From assembly GCA_903928445.1 (NCBI GenBank), contig CAIYRB010000005.1, positions 1-53,628 on the forward strand: a stretch of 53,628 bases of DNA, read 5' to 3'. Shown here piece after piece: positions 44,707 to 53,184 of the stretch. The stretch is from an uncultured Pseudomonadota bacterium. Its GTDB lineage: Bacteria; Bdellovibrionota_B; Oligoflexia; Oligoflexales; CAIYRB01. Both the position numbers and the translations under genes were made by a program. The first letter of the stretch is position 1. Every line of letters starts with the position of its first letter. Under the pieces are notes generated by a model. That model did no database searches, was not told the DNA's origin, and saw only the letters and a program-made list of their open reading frames with translations.

Positions 44707-45787
44707 TCGCTCCCTTTTTGGCGCCGACGTGACGATAAATAGGCCGAAATTCGGAAAATCTCAGAGGTGAAGCCAGCTGCTTTTGGCTGCCCCCATCACC
44801 TGGAACATCGACAAACATGCCTCGGGCGATAAATTGCGGCTGCTGCTCGATATCCTCAAAGCCCAAAACTAGCTCGACGCACACGTCGAGGGGCTTGAAT
44901 AGATCTAACCATTCAGCCGCCGGCTTCGTCTCAACTCTGGCTTGGATCGCCTGCTTGACGGCCTCTACCTTGCGCTGATCGATCGCGAGGATATCTAGGC
45001 CTCCGATCGCCTCAAGGAAGCCTTTGTAAAACTTGGGTTCGAGGCCACCCACACTGAGATATTGGCCATCCTTTGTTTTGTAGTAGCCGTAAAAGGAGCC
45101 GCCGTTAAGCAGGGTTTCTTCCCAGGTAGGATAGACCTTCGCTGCCAAGCCCATCTGCGCCGCCATACCTGATAGCATGAGGGCACTGTCGGTGATGCTG
45201 ACGTCGATATACTGGCCGGCGCCGCTGCGTTCGCGGTGAAAAAGCGCCGTCATAATGCCAAACAGCGCATGATAAGACCCGGCTAAGTCGCACACCGGCG
45301 CGCCGTGGAGGACCGGACCCGCTGCCTTGGTGCCGGTCAACGCCGCTAGACCAGCGAGCGCTGCATAATTGATGTCGTGACCCGCCCTGTCGCGATAAGG
45401 GCCGGTTTGCCCATATCCAGTCAGCGAGCAATAGATGAGACGTGGCTGAAGCTTCGCTAAGCTTGGGTAATCAAGCCCTAGCTTCGCCATCACGCCCGGG
45501 CGAAACTGCTCAATAACGACGTCACTATCTTGCACTAAGCGCTGCAGGCTTTCGCGCGACGACTGGTCCTTGAGGTCGATCACCACCGACTTTTTTGAGC
45601 GGTTTAAGAATGCATGGGTCGTACTTGTTCCCTGCGCAAAAGGCGGAGTCAGACGACTCATATCTTCTCGGTCCGGGGCCTCGACGCGGATGACATCCGC
45701 GCCCCAATCCGCCAGATACATGGTGACCATGGGCCCGGGCAGCAGCGTCGTAAAATCTAAAACCTTGATTCCGCTCAGTGGTTGCAT
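44687..45787 (-). CDS. CaiB/BaiF family, alpha-methylacyl-CoA racemase-like
   Basis: 366 aa, family III CoA-transferase fold. GIKVLDFTTLLPGPMVTMYLADWGADVIRVE is the N-terminal signature. YCSLTGYGQTGPYRDRAGHDINYAALAG holds the His of the racemase pair, and an Asp in GAPVCDLAG is a candidate for the second base. A CoA-transferase would be expected to have a catalytic Asp elsewhere, so a racemase acting on 2-methylacyl-CoA is the better guess. This activity is needed for breakdown of methyl-branched and sterol side chains. It lies between acyl-CoA dehydrogenase and ligase in the operon. Confidence 0.82.
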   Translation of the reverse strand: MQPLSGIKVLDFTTLLPGPMVTMYLADWGADVIRVEAPDREDMSRLTPPFAQGTSTTHAFLNRSKKSVVIDLKDQSSRESLQRLVQDSDVVIEQFRPGVMAKLGLDYPSLAKLQPRLIYCSLTGYGQTGPYRDRAGHDINYAALAGLAALTGTKAAGPVLHGAPVCDLAGSYHALFGIMTALFHRERSGAGQYIDVSITDSALMLSGMAAQMGLAAKVYPTWEETLLNGGSFYGYYKTKDGQYLSVGGLEPKFYKGFLEAIGGLDILAIDQRKVEAVKQAIQARVETKPAAEWLDLFKPLDVCVELVLGFEDIEQQPQFIARGMFVDVPGDGGSQKQLASPLRFSEFRPIYRHVGAKKGANDALLK

Positions 45788-45810
45788 GGGAGGCCCACCT
45801 TTGATGTGGT

Positions 45811-46956
45811 TTAAAGCTGCAGCGACCGCGCGATCACCGTTTTCATAATTTCATTCGCACCAGCATAGATCCGCCCAACGCGCGCGTTGACAAACATCTT
45901 GCTGATTGGATATTCGGTCATATATCCGTAACCACCATGCAGCTGCAGACATTCATCGATGATTTTGCAGGCCAAGTCCGAGGTCCAATACTTGGCACCA
46001 CAAGCCTGCTCAACCGATAGTTGACCATCGACTTGCGCCGTGATCAAGCGGTCCACGTAGATCTGCGCGATATCGGTTTCGGTCGCCATCTCGGCGAGCT
46101 TGAACTGACTGTTCTGAAACGATGCCAGTGGCTTGCCAAAAACGTTGCGCTCCTTGACGTAGCGAATGGTGTGGTCGAGTGCGGCTCGACAACTTGCCAC
46201 CGCACCGATAGCGACGGACAATCGCTCCGTGGCCAGCTGCGCCATCAGGTATTTAAAGCCCTTGGTCGGGTCGCCAAGGACATTGGCCTTGCGCACCTTA
46301 ACGTTTTCAAAGAAGAGCTCGGCGGTATCTTGCGACAGCAGACCAATTTTCTTGAGTGGCTTGCCGCGGTGAAAGCCTTCGTCGCCGCGTTCGACGATAA
46401 AAAGTCCCATGGCATGCGGGTTATTGGCTACGGTCTTTGCCGCGACCAATACCAAGTCGGAGTTTAGTCCGTTGGAAATGAACGTCTTTTGGCCGTTGAG
46501 CAGCCAATAGTCGCCCTTATCCTCAGCAACCGTCCGCATTCCCGCAAGGTCACTGCCAGCTCCCGGCTCGGTCATTGCCACCGCCAGGATGGTCTCGCCA
46601 CTGACGATACGCGGGATGATGCGCGCCTTTTGCTCGGCATTGCCGTAGTTCAACAAATAGGGCGCAACAATGGTCGTATGTAGACCGAGGAGCAAGCCAA
46701 ACTCATCAAAATAAGACAGCTCCTCAAGCATCACCGCTTCATAGCGAAAGTCTTTGATACCCAAGCCACCAAACTGCTCGTCGGCGGCGGGCACGAGAAA
46801 GCCCAAATCGCCGCACGCCTTCCATACCGAGCGCGGAACGATCCCCGCCTGTTCCCACTGCTCACGATGGGGCACCACTTGTTCCTGCACAAACTTGCGA
46901 AAGCTTTCGCGGAACGCCTCGTGCTCCGGCGTATAGATGGTCCGTTTGGTAAACAT
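45811..46956 (-). CDS. Acyl-CoA dehydrogenase, LCAD/IVD type
   Basis: 381 aa flavoprotein that introduces the 2,3 double bond in acyl-CoA. N-terminal RKFVQEQVVPHREQWEQAG and LAVAMTEPGAGSDLAGM are family-typical. The C-terminal segment reads RIYAGANEIMK, without the Glu of the MCAD-type YEG motif. A Glu in LATERLSVA on helix G sits where LCAD and isovaleryl-CoA dehydrogenase keep their base, so this enzyme should belong to that type, often used for long or branched substrates. It is 14 bp downstream of the fadB-like gene. Confidence 0.9.
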   Translation of the reverse strand: MFTKRTIYTPEHEAFRESFRKFVQEQVVPHREQWEQAGIVPRSVWKACGDLGFLVPAADEQFGGLGIKDFRYEAVMLEELSYFDEFGLLLGLHTTIVAPYLLNYGNAEQKARIIPRIVSGETILAVAMTEPGAGSDLAGMRTVAEDKGDYWLLNGQKTFISNGLNSDLVLVAAKTVANNPHAMGLFIVERGDEGFHRGKPLKKIGLLSQDTAELFFENVKVRKANVLGDPTKGFKYLMAQLATERLSVAIGAVASCRAALDHTIRYVKERNVFGKPLASFQNSQFKLAEMATETDIAQIYVDRLITAQVDGQLSVEQACGAKYWTSDLACKIIDECLQLHGGYGYMTEYPISKMFVNARVGRIYAGANEIMKTVIARSLQL

Positions 46957-46970
46957 CAGGTCCTCGTTGG

Positions 46971-49106
46971 TTAAAATGCTTCGTTACGCTCGGCTTTTGC
47001 AATCAACAGGGCCGGCGGTGAAAAGCGCTCACCGTAGCGACTGCTCAGCTCCCGCGCCCTTTCGGTGAAAGCGCGCAGGCCGTAAGCGTTGATAAACTGC
47101 AGCGTACCGCCACTCCACGGCGCAAAGCCAAAGCCGAAGATCGAACCGATGTTGGCATCGCTCACCGAGGTCAGGACCCCCTCTTCAAAGGTCCGCACCG
47201 TCTCCAAGGCTTGGATAAACAGCAAGCGGTCTTTCATATCGTCAAATGGAATCGGCTCGCCGCGGTAAGTGCTGCTCAGTTTCGGCCAAATAAACTTCTT
47301 CCCATCCTTCGGGTACTCATAGAATCCAGCGCCAGCGGCCTTACCCGGGCGACCAAAATCGTTGAGCATGCGGTCGATCACCGCATTTGCTGGGTGATGC
47401 GGCAACTCTTTGCCAGCCTTCGCCAGATCGGCCTCAGTCGCCTTGCGCACGAGTGAAAACAGCCTCAGGCTGACTTCGTCACTCACTGCAAGCGGACCAA
47501 CCGGCATGCCGGCTTGAAGCGCAGCACGCTCGATGGCGATAGGACTTTGGCCCTCGCCAAGCATGGCAATACCTTCTTGCGTAAAGGCACCAAACACGCG
47601 CGAGGTGTAGAAGCCCCGACTGTCGTTGACGATAATCGGTATCTTGTCGATCTGCCTGACAAAGTCAAAGCTACGCGCCACCGTCTCAGGCGAGGTTTGC
47701 GAGCCGAGGATGATTTCGACTAGCTGCATCTTGTCGACCGGAGAAAAGAAGTGCAAACCGATAAAATTGGCTGGAACTGTCGTGGCACGGGCCAAGCTGG
47801 TGATCGGTAGAGTCGAGGTATTAGACGCCATGATCGCCCCCTTAGCCAAATGCGCCAGGGTCTTTTCGGTGACGTCCTTTTTAATCTGGCGGTCTTCGAA
47901 GACGGCCTCGATCACCAATTCACAGCCAGCCAGGTCCTCATAACGGTCCACCGGCTTGATCCGTTCTAGTAGCGCTGCCTTGCTCGCATCGTCGATTTGA
48001 CCTTTGCGTAGCCTCTCATCCAGAAGCTTCTCAGCATACTGCTTGCCCTTTTCAGCCGCCGTCAGATCAACATCCTTAATCACCACATCGATACCGGCCT
48101 TCGCTGCTGCATAGGCGATACCAGCGCCCATCATACCAGCACCGAGCACACCGATGCGACGGACCTTGACCGGTGCCGCTGCTTCGGGCCGATTCTCTCC
48201 GGCCTTAAGGGCATTGAGTTGGAAGAACAAGGTTGAGATCATGTTCCTAGCAGTTTGACTGGTCGCCACCTGAGCAAAATAGCGGCTTTCCACCCGTAAA
48301 GCCGCGTCTACTGAAATCTGCAGCGACTCCACTGCCGCCGCGAGGATCGCGACTGGAGCCGGGTAGCACCCTTTGGTCTTCTCTAGAAGCATGGCCGGGG
48401 CAACCGGTAGCATCTCGGCCAGCTTCGGTTGTTTTGGCGTACCTCCTGGGACCTTGTAGCCCTCATCGTCAAACACCTGACGCGAGCTAGGATGGCTTAA
48501 AATCCATGCCTCAGCCGCAGCTAGCAAGGCTTGCGGAGTCGCCGCGAGGGCATGAACCAAGCCGCCTTCCAACGCCGCTTTAGGACTTAGCTGCTTACCT
48601 TCGAGAAGAAGCGGCATCGCCTTTTCCAGGCCGAGCAAACGGACCGTGCGTACAATACCGCCGCCGCCTGGCAGCAGGCCCAGAGTGACCTCAGGCAAGC
48701 CAATTTTCGCTCGGGGATCGTCAAGCAGTACCCGGTGATGACAGGCGAGTGCAATCTCCCAGCCACCGCCTAAGGCGCTACCATTAATCGCAGCGACAAC
48801 AGGGATGCCCAAGGTCTCAAGCCGCCGCAGATCGGCTTTCAACCCTTCGACCATACTAAAGACTTTGCCGGCGTCGGCACTGCCAACCTGGCTAAGTTCT
48901 TTTAGGTCGCCGCCGGCGAAGAAAGTCGCCTTGGCCGAGGTCAGGATCACCCCTTTTAGGTCTGATGCCTCCACTTTAAGGCGCTCGACCGCTTCGTGCA
49001 GCGACGCGCGAAACGACGCATTCATCGTATTGACAGGCTGATTAGGCGCGTCAAAGGTCAGGGTTACGATGCCGCTTGCAGCTCTATCAAAACGAATATC
49101 GCTCAT
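46971..49106 (-). CDS. fadB: Fused enoyl-CoA hydratase/3-hydroxyacyl-CoA dehydrogenase
   Basis: 711 aa, FadB/FadJ-type two-domain enzyme of beta-oxidation. The N-terminal crotonase domain (about 1-190) has SAKATFFAGGDLKEL and NGSALGGGWEIALACHHRV, with LPEVTLGLLPGGGG carrying the second Glu. The dehydrogenase part (about 315-700) starts with the NAD site IGVLGAGMMGAGIAYAAA and has the catalytic His in IGLHFFSPVDKM. It hydrates enoyl-CoA and oxidises the product to 3-ketoacyl-CoA, passing it to the thiolase encoded 15 bp upstream. The symbol is used in the general sense; FadJ-like status cannot be excluded. Confidence 0.92.
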   Translation of the reverse strand: MSDIRFDRAASGIVTLTFDAPNQPVNTMNASFRASLHEAVERLKVEASDLKGVILTSAKATFFAGGDLKELSQVGSADAGKVFSMVEGLKADLRRLETLGIPVVAAINGSALGGGWEIALACHHRVLLDDPRAKIGLPEVTLGLLPGGGGIVRTVRLLGLEKAMPLLLEGKQLSPKAALEGGLVHALAATPQALLAAAEAWILSHPSSRQVFDDEGYKVPGGTPKQPKLAEMLPVAPAMLLEKTKGCYPAPVAILAAAVESLQISVDAALRVESRYFAQVATSQTARNMISTLFFQLNALKAGENRPEAAAPVKVRRIGVLGAGMMGAGIAYAAAKAGIDVVIKDVDLTAAEKGKQYAEKLLDERLRKGQIDDASKAALLERIKPVDRYEDLAGCELVIEAVFEDRQIKKDVTEKTLAHLAKGAIMASNTSTLPITSLARATTVPANFIGLHFFSPVDKMQLVEIILGSQTSPETVARSFDFVRQIDKIPIIVNDSRGFYTSRVFGAFTQEGIAMLGEGQSPIAIERAALQAGMPVGPLAVSDEVSLRLFSLVRKATEADLAKAGKELPHHPANAVIDRMLNDFGRPGKAAGAGFYEYPKDGKKFIWPKLSSTYRGEPIPFDDMKDRLLFIQALETVRTFEEGVLTSVSDANIGSIFGFGFAPWSGGTLQFINAYGLRAFTERARELSSRYGERFSPPALLIAKAERNEAF

Positions 49107-49121
49107 GATGTAAGGTCCTCG

Positions 49122-50330
49122 TTAAAGCCGTTCAAAAACCGTCGCGATGCCCATACCAGCGCCAATACACAAGGTGACCACGCCGTAGCGAAGCTTGCGG
49201 CGGCCAAGCTCATCGATGAGCGTCGAGGTCAACATGGCGCCGGTGGCGCCAAGCGGATGGCCAAGAGCAATGGCGCCACCATTGACGTTGATCTTCTCAA
49301 ACGGGACTCCGGTGTCCTTTTGGAATTTCATCACGACGGCGGCAAAGGCCTCGTTCACTTCAAAAAGATCGATATCGGAAAAGCTGAGTCCTGCCTTGGA
49401 CAAGGCCAGGCGGGTCGCCGCCGTCGGCCCCGTCAACATGATCGTTGGCTCGCTGCCGACGATCGCAGCTGAGACCACGCGAGCCTTAGCCTTGAGTCCT
49501 AACTCACGACCGATCTGCTCGCTGCCGATGAGCACGACCGCGGCCCCATCGCTGATGCCCGAAGAATTTCCAGCTGTGTGCACATGATTGATGCGCTCAA
49601 CGGCATGGTATTTATGATAGGCAACCCCATCAAATCCGAAGTCGCCGATCTTGGCAAAAGACGCTTTGAGTTGCCCCAAAGCGGCAGCAGATGCATCCTT
49701 ACGGACCAATTCATCGCGACCTAGAATGGTCACGCCATTTTGATCGGCAAAGGGCACGCGCGACGCACCCGAGCGACCCTCAGCCTCTGCGGCCGCGGCC
49801 TTTTGATGCGAGCGCAGGGCGAATTGATCGACGTCGTCACGGCTGAAGCCCTCAATCGTCGCGATCAAATCGGCACCGATGCCCTGCGGCGCAAAGCCGG
49901 CAATCATATTCGTCTCGGGGTCGAATGCCCAGGCCCCACCGTCAGAGCCCATCGCCACCCGCGACATCGACTCGACGCCGCCCGCCACCATCAGGTCCTC
50001 GAAACCCGAAGCGACCTTCATCGCAGCGATATTGACCGCCTCCAAGCCAGAAGCGCAAAAGCGATTGACCGTACTACCAGCCACGGTTTGCGGCCAGTGC
50101 GCGGCCAGTGCAGCGGCCTTGGCAATATTACCGCCCTGCTCGCCCACGGCGGAGACACAGCCAATCACCACGTCACTGACGCGATTGGTATCAAGCTGAT
50201 TGCGCTCGGCGAGGGTCTGTAGCTGGCGACTGAGTAAGCTGACTGGTTTGACCTCGTAGAGGCCACCATCGGCCTTACCCTTACCTCGCGGCGTGCGAAT
50301 GGCATCATAGATGTAGGCAGACCTAGACAT
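49122..50330 (-). CDS. fadA: Acetyl-CoA acyltransferase (thiolase)
   Basis: 402 aa. The nucleophilic Cys is in [12 protein letters not shown] near residue 90. The second active-site His is in [19 protein letters not shown] and the late Cys in [14 protein letters not shown], so all thiolase residues are present. It cleaves 3-ketoacyl-CoA to acetyl-CoA and shortened acyl-CoA. First gene of the left-facing operon thiolase, hydratase/dehydrogenase, acyl-CoA dehydrogenase, racemase-like, ligase. AAGGAG precedes the ATG. Confidence 0.92.
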   Translation of the reverse strand: MSRSAYIYDAIRTPRGKGKADGGLYEVKPVSLLSRQLQTLAERNQLDTNRVSDVVIGCVSAVGEQGGNIAKAAALAAHWPQTVAGSTVNRFCASGLEAVNIAAMKVASGFEDLMVAGGVESMSRVAMGSDGGAWAFDPETNMIAGFAPQGIGADLIATIEGFSRDDVDQFALRSHQKAAAAEAEGRSGASRVPFADQNGVTILGRDELVRKDASAAALGQLKASFAKIGDFGFDGVAYHKYHAVERINHVHTAGNSSGISDGAAVVLIGSEQIGRELGLKAKARVVSAAIVGSEPTIMLTGPTAATRLALSKAGLSFSDIDLFEVNEAFAAVVMKFQKDTGVPFEKINVNGGAIALGHPLGATGAMLTSTLIDELGRRKLRYGVVTLCIGAGMGIATVFERL

Positions 50331-50349
50331 CGAAGCTCCTTGTGACGAG

Positions 50350-50361
50350 TACGCTAGAGTA
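50350..50361. promoter_or_regulatory. Palindrome in thiolase-operon leader
   Basis: TACGCTAGAGTA is a 12-bp palindrome with one mismatched pair, ~20 bp upstream of the thiolase ATG. On the minus strand a possible -35 TTGACC (near 50394) and -10 TAGGAT lie upstream at 18-bp spacing. The palindrome would fall just after the start of transcription, suitable for a repressor. Confidence 0.3.
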
Positions 50362-50435
50362 TATCGAATCCTAATGTAGCCAAATCCAATCGGTCAATGG
50401 GCAAAACTATGCCCACTGACCAAACAGCAGGCCTT

Positions 50436-51470
50436 TTAGTTCAGCTGATAGGACTTGGTGATCTTTGCAAAGGGCGTTCCGTCCGACCAACTTCCCATGT
50501 CAAAATCGACCTCTGACTTACCATTGAGCAGAGCATCCAAGCTGGACCAATAGAAGCGAAAGTCCATGGTATCGAGCACGACTCTGCCGCCCTTTTTATT
50601 GCCCATCATCCAATCGAACATCTTTAACATCCCGCCATTGGTCGCAGCGGCGATGTGGTCAGCCCACACCTCTTCGCCATTGTGCGCATCGCTTTTTGCG
50701 ACATACATCACCAAGGACTTAGCTTTAGTAATATATTCGCTAATCGTGCGCAGCTCGCTCACCAGCGCGATATTGTCGTCCTCACCACCCAGGATGATCA
50801 CGCGGCCATCGATCCCGCCGACCATGTCCTTCCAAGGCAACTCTTTGACCTGGATGAATTTCTTTACGAATTCGGGAATACCCGCGCGCAGATCGAGCTT
50901 GGGACTAGCGAGAACCATACCATTGAGCTTAACACCACCGACCTGCGCCCAACCGAGCAGCAAGAGACCGCCAATCGAATGACCATAGGCGTAAACTTCA
51001 GTGCGGTCAGCCACGGGCCCAAGGACCTGAAGAACATGGTCAGTCGCCTTGACTGCGTGATGCACCCACTGCGTCTGATCCGCGGGTTGAAAAACCCCGA
51101 CCTCCTTTAGAAGATCCCAGCCCGCAGCATGATATTGCGGGAAGATCACGATATAGCCCTGACGGGTTAAGTGATCGATATGCTCCTGATAGATCTCCGG
51201 AACCGGGGCGAAGAATCCGTGCATATAAACGATCACAGGTGCTGAGGTACCATTCTTCAGTGCCTTAGGCACAAAATAGCTGACCCTTTCCGGGCTTTTT
51301 ACATCTTCAAGGTCATAGCGAGTTGCACAACTCCCGGAGCAATGATCAAACTGATCCGAACCAAATCCGGTCAAGGGCTGCATGGGCTGACTGAAAGCAA
51401 AGGCTCTAGGCGCAGAAAGCGACGATAGAACACCCAAAAAGCACGAGACAAAGCCAAAAAATCGACGCAT
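50436..51470 (-). CDS. Secreted alpha/beta hydrolase (chlorophyllase/PAF-AH-like)
   Basis: 344 aa from the ATG at 51470 (GGAG 6 nt upstream; the open frame reaches back to 51524). A signal peptide covers about residues 1-26. The oxyanion region VIVYMHGFFAP, nucleophile Ser in EVYAYGHSIGGLLLLGW and Asp-containing VIILGGEDDNIALV define an alpha/beta hydrolase; the catalytic His is likely in KSDAHNGEE. Substrate unknown. The pattern resembles chlorophyllase- and platelet-activating-factor-hydrolase-like secreted enzymes. Confidence 0.82.
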   Translation of the reverse strand: MRRFFGFVSCFLGVLSSLSAPRAFAFSQPMQPLTGFGSDQFDHCSGSCATRYDLEDVKSPERVSYFVPKALKNGTSAPVIVYMHGFFAPVPEIYQEHIDHLTRQGYIVIFPQYHAAGWDLLKEVGVFQPADQTQWVHHAVKATDHVLQVLGPVADRTEVYAYGHSIGGLLLLGWAQVGGVKLNGMVLASPKLDLRAGIPEFVKKFIQVKELPWKDMVGGIDGRVIILGGEDDNIALVSELRTISEYITKAKSLVMYVAKSDAHNGEEVWADHIAAATNGGMLKMFDWMMGNKKGGRVVLDTMDFRFYWSSLDALLNGKSEVDFDMGSWSDGTPFAKITKSYQLN

Positions 51471-51542
51471 AAGGGACTCCTTTCCCAAAGTGGAGATCGA
51501 CAGGGGCACACACCTGTGCCCCATGCTTTTGGATATAAGATC

Positions 51543-51938
51543 TTACCAACCACCATCGGACCGGGATGTAAGGTCGCCTTTCAGGTATTTCTTACAGATA
51601 AAAGCCGGCATGTCGTTGACATAGACGTTAGCGAGGCCTTCATCCTTTTTGCTGGCACACAGCGCATTGAAGTTCGCCTTCGGGCAAACAGCACTGCTGA
51701 CCACGGCCGTCTCGCCAGGCCGGTCCTGGCTTTGACAGAAGGATTGCATGTTGGCACTCGTCCATCCCGCGCCCAAAAACTCGATACATCCGCCGGCAAA
51801 GACGCCCTGAAACTCGCAGCTGCCCGAAAGGTCGGCTGCTAGAGGCACATCGGATGAACCTTCTTCCGCTGTGGCAACTCCACCGGAAGGCAAGAAATTC
51901 CAACAAAGTAGACCTAGGGATAAAACTAAGCGCCGCAT
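51543..51938 (-). CDS. Small secreted Cys-rich protein
   Basis: 131 aa. A signal peptide covers about residues 1-24 (…GGVATA). Six Cys follow in the mature part (GSCEF, GGCIE, SFCQS, AVCPK, ALCAS, FICKK), probably three disulfides in the periplasm or outside. No family recognised. It lies 72 bp upstream of the secreted hydrolase gene in the same direction and may be co-transcribed with it. Confidence 0.6.
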   Translation of the reverse strand: MRRLVLSLGLLCWNFLPSGGVATAEEGSSDVPLAADLSGSCEFQGVFAGGCIEFLGAGWTSANMQSFCQSQDRPGETAVVSSAVCPKANFNALCASKKDEGLANVYVNDMPAFICKKYLKGDLTSRSDGGW

Positions 51939-52001
51939 ACATGCTCCTGTGGATTAACGTTTATCATCGCACCAAAAGGCCCCATGGCCAGTTTATGTTC
52001 T

Positions 52002-53165
52002 TCAATGAATCTGACCTTCCTCAATCACCACGCGCTGACCTTCGCGCACCTGTTTGGCAATATCTTCGACTGGTACCGTGGGGATGACCCAATGAATATT
52101 TTTATGCTCCTCACGCCGCCGCTCTGGTGATGGCACAACTCGCGCATGCTTTTTGTCTTGTTGGTTCTTGAAGTAATTCACATCGATCGACCAACCCTTT
52201 TTAATAAAACTGCGCCGCATCCGCCGGTAGGCAATCTGCAAGCCGTCGGATTTCAGTGAGATCTCTTCGCTCAGGTCGACAGGAAGAAGCTGTGGCTGAA
52301 TCCTTTCGACAACCGCAGCATCTTGATCAAAGATCGCCTGGACGCGGCGCTTTGCATCCTTATCGGCAAAGCGCGAGCGCATAAAGTTGCGGGCGTGAAT
52401 CCACCGGGTGTGGGTGGTATTTTCATCAACCGGAGTGTTGACGTCATAAATGATCTGGGTCCAGTCCTTGGTGATATAGACCTTAAGGCACATCAGTCCA
52501 CCGGACATATGAAAGCTTGGGCTCGCTCGCACCGGCGTTCTTTCGCGTCTCAGGAGCTTCCAGATTCCTTTGTACATCGGCGGCAAGTAACTCACGGTGG
52601 CCTTCGCCCCCCATTCGTGACTCTCCACCTCAAAGTCCTCGATCACAGCATGGTTGGGATCACCAAAGCTCGGATGGACAAAGGGGGCATGGGAAAAGTC
52701 CAAGCCGTTTTCAATCACCCGAGCATAGTCCGCTTGCCAAATAAACTCGCCGCGGATCATTCGCCACTCGGGATCGTCGTACTCTGGAAACTCAGGTAGT
52801 GGTGGCCGCTCGGCCTCAGGAAGATCACCCATAAACACCCAAACCCAACCGTATTTGACGACGACGGGATAGGAATCGATCCGAGCATGCTGGGGGATCT
52901 TGGCCCCAGGTGGCTGTGCAGGAATCTTTGCCACGGCGCCTTTGCCGTCGTATCTCCAGCCGTGATAAGGGCATTCCACGCAGCCATCGACCACTTTACC
53001 GGCCGACAATGATGCACCGCGGTGAATACAAATATCGCTTAGACAAGCAATGGAGCCGTCTTTAGCACGAAAGATCACGAGCTTCTGGCCAAGGACTTTA
53101 GCCTGCGTTGGTTTGTCCGAAATATCTGCTAAGTCGGCCGCCACATACCACATATTAAATAACAT
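52002..53165 (-). CDS. Rieske non-heme iron oxygenase
   Basis: 387 aa from the ATG at 53165 (GGAG 7 nt upstream); an open frame continues further upstream but overlaps the neighbouring gene. The [2Fe-2S] Rieske ligands are C46, H48, C65 and H68 (CIHRG…CPYHGW). The mononuclear iron site is NGLDFSHAPFVHPSFGD. The size and single subunit fit PaO-like or steroid-type Rieske monooxygenases rather than two-subunit ring dioxygenases. No ferredoxin or reductase adjoins it. It follows an aldehyde dehydrogenase gene by 19 bp, so the two form an operon. Substrate unknown. Confidence 0.88.
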   Translation of the reverse strand: MLFNMWYVAADLADISDKPTQAKVLGQKLVIFRAKDGSIACLSDICIHRGASLSAGKVVDGCVECPYHGWRYDGKGAVAKIPAQPPGAKIPQHARIDSYPVVVKYGWVWVFMGDLPEAERPPLPEFPEYDDPEWRMIRGEFIWQADYARVIENGLDFSHAPFVHPSFGDPNHAVIEDFEVESHEWGAKATVSYLPPMYKGIWKLLRRERTPVRASPSFHMSGGLMCLKVYITKDWTQIIYDVNTPVDENTTHTRWIHARNFMRSRFADKDAKRRVQAIFDQDAAVVERIQPQLLPVDLSEEISLKSDGLQIAYRRMRRSFIKKGWSIDVNYFKNQQDKKHARVVPSPERRREEHKNIHWVIPTVPVEDIAKQVREGQRVVIEEGQIH

Positions 53166-53184
53166 AGATAATCTCCATCCCCCT

